6,392 bases of DNA from DATJSJ01 sp035504175 (GTDB lineage: Bacteria; Pseudomonadota; Alphaproteobacteria; Acetobacterales; Acetobacteraceae), in NCBI GenBank assembly GCA_035504175.1, contig DATJSJ010000163.1, positions 1 through 6,392 on the forward strand, read 5' to 3'. The notes under the pieces were generated by a model that was not told the DNA's origin, made no database searches, and saw only the letters and a program-made list of their open reading frames with translations. The position numbers and the translations under genes are program-made. This document shows, in pieces, positions 1-6,178 of this stretch (the first letter of the stretch is position 1; each line of letters starts with the position of its first letter).

Positions 1-1
1 C

Positions 2-889
2 GGCCTCCGCCAGTACGGGATCGAGGGCAAGCGGCGTCCGGTGGGTCATCCTGAGATGCACGGCACGATCGAGCGCCTGATCGGCACCATGATGACTCAG
101 ATCCACGAGCGCCGCGGCACCACTTTCAGCAATGTGGGCCAGCGCGGTGACGCGAAGCCCGCCCAGCTGGCTTGTCTGACACTCCCCGAGCTCGAGCAGA
201 TTCTGGCCCTGGTGGTCGACACGTATCATCACTCGGTTCATGCGGTGACCGGCGAGCGACCGATCGAGCGTTATCTTGCCTATTATCGCCGTCCCGATCT
301 GTCCGATGCGGAACGTGTGCCGCCGCGTTTGCCGGCCCGGCGTTTCCTGCTCGACTTTCTTCCCTATCAGCGACGGGCGCTGACGCGCTGCGGCTTTCGG
401 CTGTTCCGCATCGATTACAGCTCGCGAGATCTCTTGGGCATGTGGCGGCGCGACAACGGACGCCGGGTGATGCGGGTCATCGCGTACGACCCCCGCAGCC
501 TGGCGACCATTTGGGTCGTGGACGAGATCACGGGCGATTACATCGCGGTACCCTACCGCGTGCCGCATCCGGACATGACGCTCGCCGAAAGCGAGGAAGC
601 GCGTCGTCGGCTGCTCGCGTTGAAGGCCGCGGATCGGACCGAGCGGCGACTGTTTGAGAACATCGCGGCGATTCGCGCCATCGAGGCGCAGGCGAAGACC
701 ACGACAGCACGCCGCAAGGCCGAGCGCACACGGCAAGCACAACGCGGGGCCGGGGAAGCTGCCACCCGACTGCCGCAGCCGGGCGCATCGGCCGTCCCCA
801 CTTTGGATGACACCGGACCATCCGAGGCGACCGACGCACCCTCGTGTGCTGTCGTCATCGAGCCCTTCACCGATGTCGCGGTCCTCTGA
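2..889 (+). CDS. tniA: TniA-type DDE transposase, 3' part (5' end outside window)
   Basis: This is the C-terminal part of a Mu/TnsB/TniA transposase, which catalyses DNA cleavage and strand transfer at transposon ends. The reading frame is open from base 2, upstream of the first in-frame start, so the gene begins outside the window. The motif HPEMHGTIERLIGT near the start matches the block with the third catalytic acid of the DDE triad; that Glu is residue 24 of this fragment (bases 71-73). Next comes the conserved H..TGERPIERY region. A Mu-type C-terminal beta-barrel follows, with RDLLGMWRRDNGRRV, VIAYDPRSLATIWV and YIAVPY. A long Arg/Ala/Glu-rich helical stretch ends in an acidic, probably disordered tail, the place where TniA/TnsB proteins usually contact their ATPase. 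The first two catalytic acids cannot be checked. The stop overlaps the likely tniB start. Family assignment is firm; the exact subfamily is not. Confidence 0.9.
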   Translation, partial: GLRQYGIEGKRRPVGHPEMHGTIERLIGTMMTQIHERRGTTFSNVGQRGDAKPAQLACLTLPELEQILALVVDTYHHSVHAVTGERPIERYLAYYRRPDLSDAERVPPRLPARRFLLDFLPYQRRALTRCGFRLFRIDYSSRDLLGMWRRDNGRRVMRVIAYDPRSLATIWVVDEITGDYIAVPYRVPHPDMTLAESEEARRRLLALKAADRTERRLFENIAAIRAIEAQAKTTTARRKAERTRQAQRGAGEAATRLPQPGASAVPTLDDTGPSEATDAPSCAVVIEPFTDVAVL

Positions 890-1790
890 GATGCTCGGGG
901 GGGCGGCGGCGCACCTCGACGAGAGTGCGCGGCGCATTCTGCGGCTCAACGATGAGCAGCGGATCGCGCACATCGACCGCGATCTCTGGATTGGCTACAG
1001 CCGGGCGCGCGACGCGCAGGCGCGGCTGGAGCGGATCCTCCGATCGGAGCGACGCATGCGCCCCGATAATTTGTTGATAATCGGGGCATCCAATAACGGC
1101 AAAACCGCGATTGCGCGCCGTTTTCAGGCGCAACAAACGCTGCCCGAAGACCCGGCGGCGGAGCGGTCCCACATCCCGGTGGCGTTGATCCAGGCGCCAA
1201 ACGGGCCGCGCATTCCGCAGCTGCTGACAGCGATCATCGCCGCATTGGGACGCGATGTGGCCGCGCGACGAACAACGGCGCAGCTCAGAAACGAGACCTA
1301 TAAGGCCATGCGCGACGTCGGGCTGCGCCTCCTGTTAATCGACGATCTACAAAACATCAAAGGCGCCGGCGTCGCCGCCATGCTGGTCGAGCTGCGCGAG
1401 ATCGGTTCGATGACGGGGGTCTCGCTCGGCTGCTTTGCCACCAGGGAGATCGCTTACGTCCTGAGGCAGGACGAGCAGCTCACCAACCGGCTCGAACCCT
1501 TTATCCTGCCGCGTTGGCGCATCGACGAGCCGGACTATCTGCGGCTCTTAGCGACGTTCGAGCGACACTTGCCGCTCCGGCAACGGTCTGATCTAACCGA
1601 ACCCGACATCGCCGCCCGCATTCTCGCCCTGGCGGATGGCCTGATCGGTGGGATTGCAGGCGTGCTGCGTCGGGCCGCGGCGGAAGCGGTGCGCAGCGGC
1701 TATGAGCGTATCGATGCTGATATGCTGGATCGCGTCCGGCCCCTCTCGCCGGCTGCGCTCGACGATCTGGCAGAAACTGCGGGTCTGTAG
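873..1790 (+). CDS. tniB: TniB/TnsC-type AAA+ transposition ATPase
   Basis: This is a regulatory ATPase that, in Tn7- and Tn5053-like elements, links the target adaptor TniQ to the transposase. From the ATG at 873 it has 305 residues, normal for TniB. It has Walker A GASNNGKT (residues 71-78, in the typical TniB context IIGASNNGKT) and Walker B LLLIDD (153-158), where DDLQN replaces the commoner DE.H. A sensor-like CFATRE follows (187-192), then DEQLTNRLEPFILPRW (about 200-215), the usual D.QL..R...LP.W block with a probable arginine finger. The frame is open back to 654, but the residues before the M at 873 are low-complexity Arg/Pro/Ser sequence overlapping tniA, so they are rejected as coding. 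The ATG at 873 overlaps the tniA stop by 17 bases; the ATG at 891, just after that stop, is nearly as good. Neither has a strong ribosome site, so coupling to tniA is likely. It uses rare TTA and CTA Leu codons, unlike the minus-strand genes. Confidence 0.92.
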   Translation: MSRSSEMLGGAAAHLDESARRILRLNDEQRIAHIDRDLWIGYSRARDAQARLERILRSERRMRPDNLLIIGASNNGKTAIARRFQAQQTLPEDPAAERSHIPVALIQAPNGPRIPQLLTAIIAALGRDVAARRTTAQLRNETYKAMRDVGLRLLLIDDLQNIKGAGVAAMLVELREIGSMTGVSLGCFATREIAYVLRQDEQLTNRLEPFILPRWRIDEPDYLRLLATFERHLPLRQRSDLTEPDIAARILALADGLIGGIAGVLRRAAAEAVRSGYERIDADMLDRVRPLSPAALDDLAETAGL

Positions 1791-3062
1791 ATGACAGACT
1801 CCGACGTCGCGCCGAGACAGGATGCGCGCCTTATCGAGGACGCAAGGAACTGGCTGCCGACCGATGACGCCGAAGCGCGCCGCTCCATTGTCGGTTTGCT
1901 GGCAATGACCGCTCAGGTTGGCGTCGATCCGATCGCCGCCTTGCGCGAGGCCCTGCACCGCTGGTTCGGCGCGGCCGCCGCGGATTTGTTGCGGCCGCCA
2001 ACGGTGGCGGAGCCGGCGACACCGCTCGCACCGGGCTTCGTTGCATTTGAACCCTTGCCGCCATTGCGTCGTCCGACATTGTGGCCGCAACGGCCGAAGC
2101 GGTTCGTCGACGAGCTGTTCAGCAGCTGGCTGTGGCGCGCGAGCGCTGCGGCTGGAGCGCCGCCGGACCGATTTGCCGCCGATGCGTTCCGGGCATGCTT
2201 CGTCGACCCCGATACCGAGGTCTCGGAGGCGACGCTGCGCCGGCTTGCCTTGCTCAGCGGGCAACCCGCTTTTCCTCTCGCAGCGGGAACGCTGACCGTG
2301 ACGGAACCGATCACCCGCGCCGACGTGCTGCTCGATGCCCTTCTCCGCCATGGTGGGTTCCTGCTGAGTTCCGCGCCGTGTGCCGGCCGGCTGCGTCCCG
2401 TACTGCAATACTGCCCGCGCTGTCTGGCCACCGATCCGCGACCGTATTTTCGTCGCCGCTGGCGGTTCGCCACCGAGGCTGTTTGTGTGCAGCATCGGTG
2501 CCGTCTCCATGATGCCTGCTGGCGCTGCGACGCGTCCGTCGAACTTCTTGGCCGAAGCATCGCCTCCCCCCAGCCGGTCTGCGCGAGCTGTGAGGCGATC
2601 TTATCCCATGCTACGGCCGCGCCGGCGTCTGACGCGGCGCAAGGTCAGCGCGGTCTGACATGTGTGCTGTATTACGCAGCGGTGTGCCTCGAGCCCGAGG
2701 CGTTGCGGGCCCACCTTGGGACCCTGGCCAGAGAGTTTCCATCGGGCAACCGGGTGGTGGAGCGGGAGCGGGCGATCGCGCATTTCCGCCCCACCAACCT
2801 TGATCGCTGGTTCGGGCCCGTCACTGACCCTGATCACCGCGACCTCATGCGGCAGCACGCAGGCGGAAAGGTGTACGGCGCCTGGTTCGGGTCGGCCGGG
2901 GTGCGGACCACGGCGGCCATCCCGGATGTGCCGCCTTTGGGACGTACCCGGCCCCTGTCGCGCTGCAAAAGACCGCGTGGCCCGTGGTTTACCGCTCGGC
3001 CACCGCGGCCGGTCCGACCAGCCGACCCGCGGGAGGACGGTCGTTGTCCCCCGCCGGCCTAG
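1791..3062 (+). CDS. tniQ: TniQ-family zinc-finger target-site adaptor
   Basis: TniQ/TnsD-family proteins bind DNA or a partner targeting complex and recruit the TniB/TnsC ATPase. The typical start of the TniQ domain, FVDELFSSWLWRAS, lies at residues 105-118. Zinc ligands follow: CPRC (208-211), C232/H235 in CVQH, CWRC (243-246) and CASC (264-267). The sequence between, with PYFRRRWRF (218-226), is classic for the family. Two things are odd. About 100 residues precede the usual TniQ start; they are helical then Pro-rich and I recognise no domain in them. The last 40 residues are an Arg/Pro-rich tail that overlaps the start of scpA, so the true functional C-terminus may be nearer residue 385. 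The ATG directly follows the tniB TAG stop with no spacer, which implies coupled translation. Family call is strong; which site or partner it recognises is unknown. Confidence 0.9.
   Translation: MTDSDVAPRQDARLIEDARNWLPTDDAEARRSIVGLLAMTAQVGVDPIAALREALHRWFGAAAADLLRPPTVAEPATPLAPGFVAFEPLPPLRRPTLWPQRPKRFVDELFSSWLWRASAAAGAPPDRFAADAFRACFVDPDTEVSEATLRRLALLSGQPAFPLAAGTLTVTEPITRADVLLDALLRHGGFLLSSAPCAGRLRPVLQYCPRCLATDPRPYFRRRWRFATEAVCVQHRCRLHDACWRCDASVELLGRSIASPQPVCASCEAILSHATAAPASDAAQGQRGLTCVLYYAAVCLEPEALRAHLGTLAREFPSGNRVVERERAIAHFRPTNLDRWFGPVTDPDHRDLMRQHAGGKVYGAWFGSAGVRTTAAIPDVPPLGRTRPLSRCKRPRGPWFTARPPRPVRPADPREDGRCPPPA
3031..3036 (+). promoter_or_regulatory. Ribosome binding site for scpA, inside tniQ
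   Basis: GGGAGG lies 7 bases before an in-frame TTG at 3044. It is the only strong Shine-Dalgarno match near the possible scpA starts. The ATG at 3143 has only GAGG two bases before it or GGAG 14 bases before it, and the GTG at 2984 has none that I can see. The site therefore favours the TTG start and places scpA initiation within the tniQ coding sequence. Confidence 0.55.
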
Positions 3063-3949
3063 CTCAGTCGGAGGCGCCCTCAACTTCGGAGTCCGCCGGG
3101 CTGGCGTCCGGGCCGGAGCCAGATGGAGCGGCATCCGAGGTCATGCGGGTGCAGCTCAATGGATTTGAAGGCCCGCTCGACCTGCTGCTCGATCTCGCTC
3201 GGCGACAAGAGGTGGATCTGGCCCGGATTTCGGTGCTCACGCTGGTCGACCAGTACGTCCTCGCCGTAGAGCGGCTCGGCCTCGCTGCTACGCGGCTCGA
3301 GCGTGCGGCCGACTGGCTGGTGATGGCGGCATGGCTGACCTGGCTCAAATCGCGCCTGCTTCTGCCGAAGGACAGTAAAGAAGCAAACGACGCCGAGCGG
3401 GCGGCTGGCGTTCTCATTGACCGACTGGCTCAGATGGAGCGGCTCCGGACGCAGGTCGCCTGGCTCGAAGCGCGTCCACAACTCGGCCGCGATACGCATG
3501 CGCGGGGGGCGCCGGAGAGGATGGCGACGACCTGCACGCTGGCCGCCGCCGACATCTCCGAGCTGTTGCGGGCGTGCCTCGTTGGACTGCGGCGGCCCTT
3601 GCGACAGACCTATGTGCCGCCGCGCCCGATCCTGTGGCGCGTGCCCGATGCGGTCACGCGGCTGCGGTCGCTGCTCGGCTCCGTCCCCGACGGCGCCACG
3701 CTGGTGCGGTTTCTACCGCGGCATTTATTTGCGGTGCCGATACCTGCTTCCTTGTCCGGCCGCACGGACCTGCCCCTGCAACGCCGTGGTGCCCTGGCCA
3801 GCACGCTGGTCGGTGCTCTCGAGCTGGTGCGCGAGGCACGCCTCCACCTGCGCCAGGATGAGCCGTTCGGCCCGATCCTGGTTCATCCCACACCGGGCAG
3901 TGAGGACGTTGCCTCACCAGAGACCGCCCCGCCGGCGCAAGCCGCGTGA
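3044..3949 (+). CDS. scpA: ScpA-family kleisin (segregation and condensation protein A)
   Basis: ScpA is the kleisin that closes the ring of the SMC condensin and binds a ScpB dimer. Using the TTG start, the protein has 301 residues. After a low-complexity N-terminus of about 33 residues comes the hallmark FEGPLDLLLDL (from residue 41), then ARRQEVDLARISV and LVMAAWLTWLKSRLLLP (92-108). Together these are the N-terminal helical domain that contacts the SMC neck. The middle is variable. The C-terminus ends in the winged helix, with STLVGALELVREARLHL and QDEPFGPI (271-278), which contacts the SMC head in known ScpA. The length is slightly above the family norm because of the N-terminal tail. 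The TTG start overlaps tniQ by 19 bases; ATG 3143 and GTG 2984 are alternatives. A kleisin as fourth gene of a tniA-tniB-tniQ run is unusual. No SMC gene is in view, so it may use the host SMC or one outside the window. Confidence 0.9.
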   Translation: MSPAGLAQSEAPSTSESAGLASGPEPDGAASEVMRVQLNGFEGPLDLLLDLARRQEVDLARISVLTLVDQYVLAVERLGLAATRLERAADWLVMAAWLTWLKSRLLLPKDSKEANDAERAAGVLIDRLAQMERLRTQVAWLEARPQLGRDTHARGAPERMATTCTLAAADISELLRACLVGLRRPLRQTYVPPRPILWRVPDAVTRLRSLLGSVPDGATLVRFLPRHLFAVPIPASLSGRTDLPLQRRGALASTLVGALELVREARLHLRQDEPFGPILVHPTPGSEDVASPETAPPAQAA

Positions 3950-3963
3950 GCTGGCAAGTTGGC

Positions 3964-4000
3964 CGGCATCATCACGGCCGCGGCGCACCGGGCGATGCCG
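3964..4000 (+). terminator. Weak hairpin between convergent genes
   Basis: The 63-bp gap between the scpA stop (3949) and the end of the minus-strand gene (4013) contains CGGCATC (3964-3970) and its perfect complement GATGCCG (3994-4000), separated by 23 bases. A smaller alternative stem, GGCCG (3961-3965) with CGGCC (3975-3979), overlaps it. Neither is followed by a T-run on either strand, so a standard intrinsic terminator is not shown. The position fits a two-way transcription block, but the dyad could be chance in GC-rich DNA. Confidence 0.2.
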
Positions 4001-4012
4001 ATGGTGGTCCGT

Positions 4013-4792
4013 TCACGCGCCCCGCAGCGGTGTCTCAGGGGCCGCGCGTGGCGATTCGTAGTCGGGCTGCAGTTTGAAACGGAGCGCGGGCCAACTGACG
4101 CGAATCGTCCGAAAAGCGGCCCAGGGCGACCAGTCCGCGGCATGAAACCGGAAATCGAGCCGTCCGCAGCCGCCCCGCCCCGCCTCGGGGCTTCCCCGGG
4201 CAGTCACATGCCTGAACGGCCAGGTCGTGCCCCAGTTTTCCCACAGCCAGGCGAGGGTGGCCGGATCGTGCGGCCCGCGCTTGAGCATGGCCGGCGGCAC
4301 CGGGACCAGTGCGTGCAGATCGAGCGGCGAGATCCGCGCGCGCCCCTCATCGAACGTCGACGCCCATTTTGCTTCCACCGCGTCGCGCAGCTGATCGGTC
4401 AGCCGATGGGCGCCGACAACGCTGATGACGCGCTCCTGCACCGGTACTGCCACCAGGCGGTTGAACCACCTCTCCGCCAGCTCAGCCACGCTCAGACGCC
4501 AGGGGATGACGCCGGGCCCGGCCGCCGCGTCCTGAAACGTGGCGAGCTCCGCACTCGGCCCGGTCACGGTGAGCCGGTGCTTGAGCCAGTCGGGGCTCGC
4601 CAGGCACAGCACGTCCGCCGCGGCGCCGGCAGCCCCCTCGCCGTCCCCGCCTGCTTCATCAGCACGGACAAGCACCGCCGGTCGCAGCGCCGCCGGGAGC
4701 GGCATGGTCGAAGACGATGCTTGCGTCTTCGGACGACCGCGTTTGCGCCTGTCCGCTGCCGCGGTGAACCGCCGCCCTCTCCGCTTCGCCAT
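4013..4792 (-). CDS. Small protein resembling Api92/DUF1281 family; function unknown
   Basis: This is a 259-residue protein. Residues 1-30 are basic and disordered (KRRGRR, DRRKRGRPK), followed by an Ala/Gly-rich linker. The folded part shows, in order, KHRLTVTG (71-78), PLDLHALVPVP (156-166), WLWENWGTTW (182-191), DFRFHAADWSPW (213-224) and WPALRFKLQPDYE (234-246). This order (RLTVTG, ..LVP.P, NWGT.W, ..aWSP, P.L.F.L.Y.E) matches the Api92/YubB-like proteins of plasmids and phages, which have a ferredoxin-like C-terminal domain and no well-established activity. The match is from memory of the pattern and is remote. Its ATG follows the recombinase stop after three bases (TGAGCGATG), so the two are almost surely co-transcribed and probably translationally coupled. 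That pairing hints at a role with the recombinase, such as an accessory DNA-binding or directionality factor, but this is inference. No signal peptide or membrane segment was seen. Confidence 0.75.
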   Translation of the reverse strand: MAKRRGRRFTAAADRRKRGRPKTQASSSTMPLPAALRPAVLVRADEAGGDGEGAAGAAADVLCLASPDWLKHRLTVTGPSAELATFQDAAAGPGVIPWRLSVAELAERWFNRLVAVPVQERVISVVGAHRLTDQLRDAVEAKWASTFDEGRARISPLDLHALVPVPPAMLKRGPHDPATLAWLWENWGTTWPFRHVTARGSPEAGRGGCGRLDFRFHAADWSPWAAFRTIRVSWPALRFKLQPDYESPRAAPETPLRGA

Positions 4793-4795
4793 CGC

Positions 4796-5953
4796 TCAGA
4801 GCCCCAGGAGCTTCGCCGGGCTGTCGAGGCCGAGCCTGGCACGCCGAACATAACCCCGCATCGTCTTGAGATCGCGGTGGCGGGTGTGCGCCATGATCTG
4901 CTCGTCGCGTGCCCCCGCCGCATAGGCCTCGGTGACGAAGCCCGCGCGCAGCCCGTGCGGCGACAGCCGCTCCACGTCCGGGACGGTCAGCCCGGCCGCC
5001 GCCGCGCGCTTCAGCAGAATCTGCCGGATCGCGTCGGGGTGCAGCGCCTCCACACCCAGGTGACCCCAACAGTCGATCTTGCGGAACACCGGGCCATCGC
5101 TGCATCCGGAGGCCGTCCGCCACGCCTCCAGGGCTCGCACCGGGCAGGTATCGCGGCGTTCGCCGCGCGGGAGGCCGATCCAGGCCCCCTCGCCTTCCGG
5201 GTCGCCCTTGCCGCGCGGGATCAAGAGGCGCAGCCCGCCGTCGGCGGTGAAGACCAGACGCTCCCAGGTCACGGCGGCGAGCTCGGCGCGCCTGAGTGCC
5301 GCGGCATAGCCAAGGAGCAGCAACGCGCGGTCGCGCAAGGCGGCGAGTCGCGCCGGCGCCCGCGGCACCCGGCGACGTCGCCGGCGCTCAGCGTCCTTGC
5401 CCCGGGCGGCGGCTATTGGGGCGACGCTCCCCCTGCCCTCTTGCTCGCCGGTCTGGCCCGCGCCACAGGCGGCGATCAGGCGGCGGATTTCTGCCGTGCC
5501 GAGGGCCGCGGCGCGCCGCGCCGGCGCCCCATGCTTGCGCAGCATGCCGCGGAGCGGTGCGCGGACTTCGGGGTGCGAGGACACCCACTCGTAGCCGTGC
5601 AGCAGCTGCATCTGACCAATCGCGGCGAGCCGGCGACGCAGCGAGGCGCGGGCATGCGTCGGCGCCAATGCGGCCAGATACGCCCCGACGGTCGCCGGGG
5701 CGGCCGGTAATGCCGAGAAGCCCGCTTCCGCGCACCAGGCAAAGAAATGCGTCCAGTCGGCTTGGTAGGCGCGGCAGGTGGCCGGCGCGAGGGCGAGCCG
5801 CGCGTAGGCCTTGGCGGCTTCGAGCGCCGCCTCGCCGAGCGCGGTGGGGGTGGCGGGCGCGGCAGCGGCTCCCGCTGGCAGAGCCGATGGGACCGGGACC
5901 AGAGCCCTGCTTGGGGCGGGGGGCGAATCGGGCGGGGTGGAATCGGGCGGCAT
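4796..5953 (-). CDS. Tyrosine recombinase / site-specific integrase
   Basis: This is a 385-residue tyrosine recombinase, which would cut and rejoin DNA at a specific site through a covalent phosphotyrosine. An Ala/Pro-rich tail is followed by a SAM-like core-binding domain (about residues 40-140: TCRAYQADWTHFFAWC, LAALAPTHARASLRRRL). The catalytic domain has all expected residues: R221 in AALRRAEL, K249 in RGKGD, H333 and R336 in SPHGLRAGF, H359 in RHRDL, and nucleophile Y368 in MRGYVR. An insertion of about 35 residues rich in Arg (166-200, including six Arg in a row) sits just before the catalytic Arg helix, where relatives are short. The frame is open to an ATG at 6109, but the extra 52 residues look non-coding, overlap a promoter-like region and have a different composition, so 5953 is preferred; no strong ribosome site marks it. 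Possible roles are cointegrate resolution, element integration or dimer resolution. Confidence 0.9.
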   Translation of the reverse strand: MPPDSTPPDSPPAPSRALVPVPSALPAGAAAAPATPTALGEAALEAAKAYARLALAPATCRAYQADWTHFFAWCAEAGFSALPAAPATVGAYLAALAPTHARASLRRRLAAIGQMQLLHGYEWVSSHPEVRAPLRGMLRKHGAPARRAAALGTAEIRRLIAACGAGQTGEQEGRGSVAPIAAARGKDAERRRRRRVPRAPARLAALRDRALLLLGYAAALRRAELAAVTWERLVFTADGGLRLLIPRGKGDPEGEGAWIGLPRGERRDTCPVRALEAWRTASGCSDGPVFRKIDCWGHLGVEALHPDAIRQILLKRAAAAGLTVPDVERLSPHGLRAGFVTEAYAAGARDEQIMAHTRHRDLKTMRGYVRRARLGLDSPAKLLGL

Positions 5954-6000
5954 GGCGGGAGGCTGCCGGGGGGAATTGTGGCAGGGCAAGGGAGAAATGC

Positions 6001-6035
6001 GGCACACGCGAGAAGCCGGCATTAACGCGTGTGCC
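6001..6035. repeat. Inverted repeat upstream of recombinase gene; candidate core site or operator
   Basis: GGCACACGCG (6001-6010) and its perfect complement CGCGTGTGCC (6026-6035) flank 15 bases. Counting the next four inner bases on each side (agaa and ttaa), the arms are 14 bp with 12 matches around a 7-bp centre, GCCGGCA (6015-6021). Tyrosine recombinase core sites have two inverted binding arms of roughly 11-14 bp around a 6-8 bp crossover region, so the layout fits. It lies 48 bp before the recombinase start. An operator controlling that gene is the main alternative, since one arm overlaps a possible -10 box. Confidence 0.6.
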
Positions 6036-6048
6036 AAAAGCCACACAA
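6021..6048 (-). promoter_or_regulatory. Possible promoter for recombinase gene
   Basis: Read on the minus strand, TTGTGT (6048-6043; 3 of 6 match to the -35 consensus) is followed after 16 bases by GTTAAT (6026-6021; 4 of 6 match to -10). This is one of the few AT-richer patches in a very GC-rich area and lies about 70 bp before the proposed ATG. The -10 box sits inside the inverted repeat, so a protein bound to the repeat would block it. The match is weak and rests on sigma-70 consensus alone. Confidence 0.25.
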
Positions 6049-6153
6049 AATCGCCCCCGAGCAGGCGCGCCCACCCAAAGACGGTCGGAAATCGACGCTC
6101 CGGCGGCATTCGGCCGCCCTCAGCCCGTGTCCCGGCGCTCAGTCCCGCCAGAA

Positions 6154-6173
6154 TCGGCCCGGCCAGGGGCCGA
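6154..6173 (-). terminator. Stem-loop just after scpB
   Basis: A perfect 7-bp stem (TCGGCCC at 6154-6160 with GGGCCGA at 6167-6173) has a 6-base loop and starts 5 bases after the scpB stop. It is very GC-rich and well placed to end scpB transcription, but no T-run follows on the minus strand, so it may act as a weak terminator or an RNA 3'-end protector. Confidence 0.35.
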
Positions 6174-6178
6174 GGCCG

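Noticed and set aside
654..872. Upstream extension of tniB inside tniA
   Set aside because: The added residues are Arg/Ser/Pro low-complexity while the tniA frame there is a sensible C-terminal tail; the usual TniB length starts near 873.
1593..2510. A 305-codon open frame on the minus strand across tniB and tniQ
   Set aside because: It overlaps the conserved TniQ zinc-finger coding region antisense and shows no domain.
3950..4012. Transposon right end in the convergent gap
   Set aside because: No TGT/ACA-type end, repeated binding sites or target duplication could be seen, and the left end is outside the window for comparison.
3959..5710. A 583-codon open frame on the plus strand opposite the recombinase and Api92-like genes
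   Set aside because: It is antisense to two genes with clear motifs, has no recognisable domain, and is Arg/Pro/Gly-rich as expected of a shadow frame in high-GC DNA.
5954..6109. Upstream extension of the recombinase to an ATG at 6109
   Set aside because: The 52 added residues have a different composition, overlap the inverted repeat and possible promoter, and match nothing in recombinases; ATG 5953 gives a normal length.
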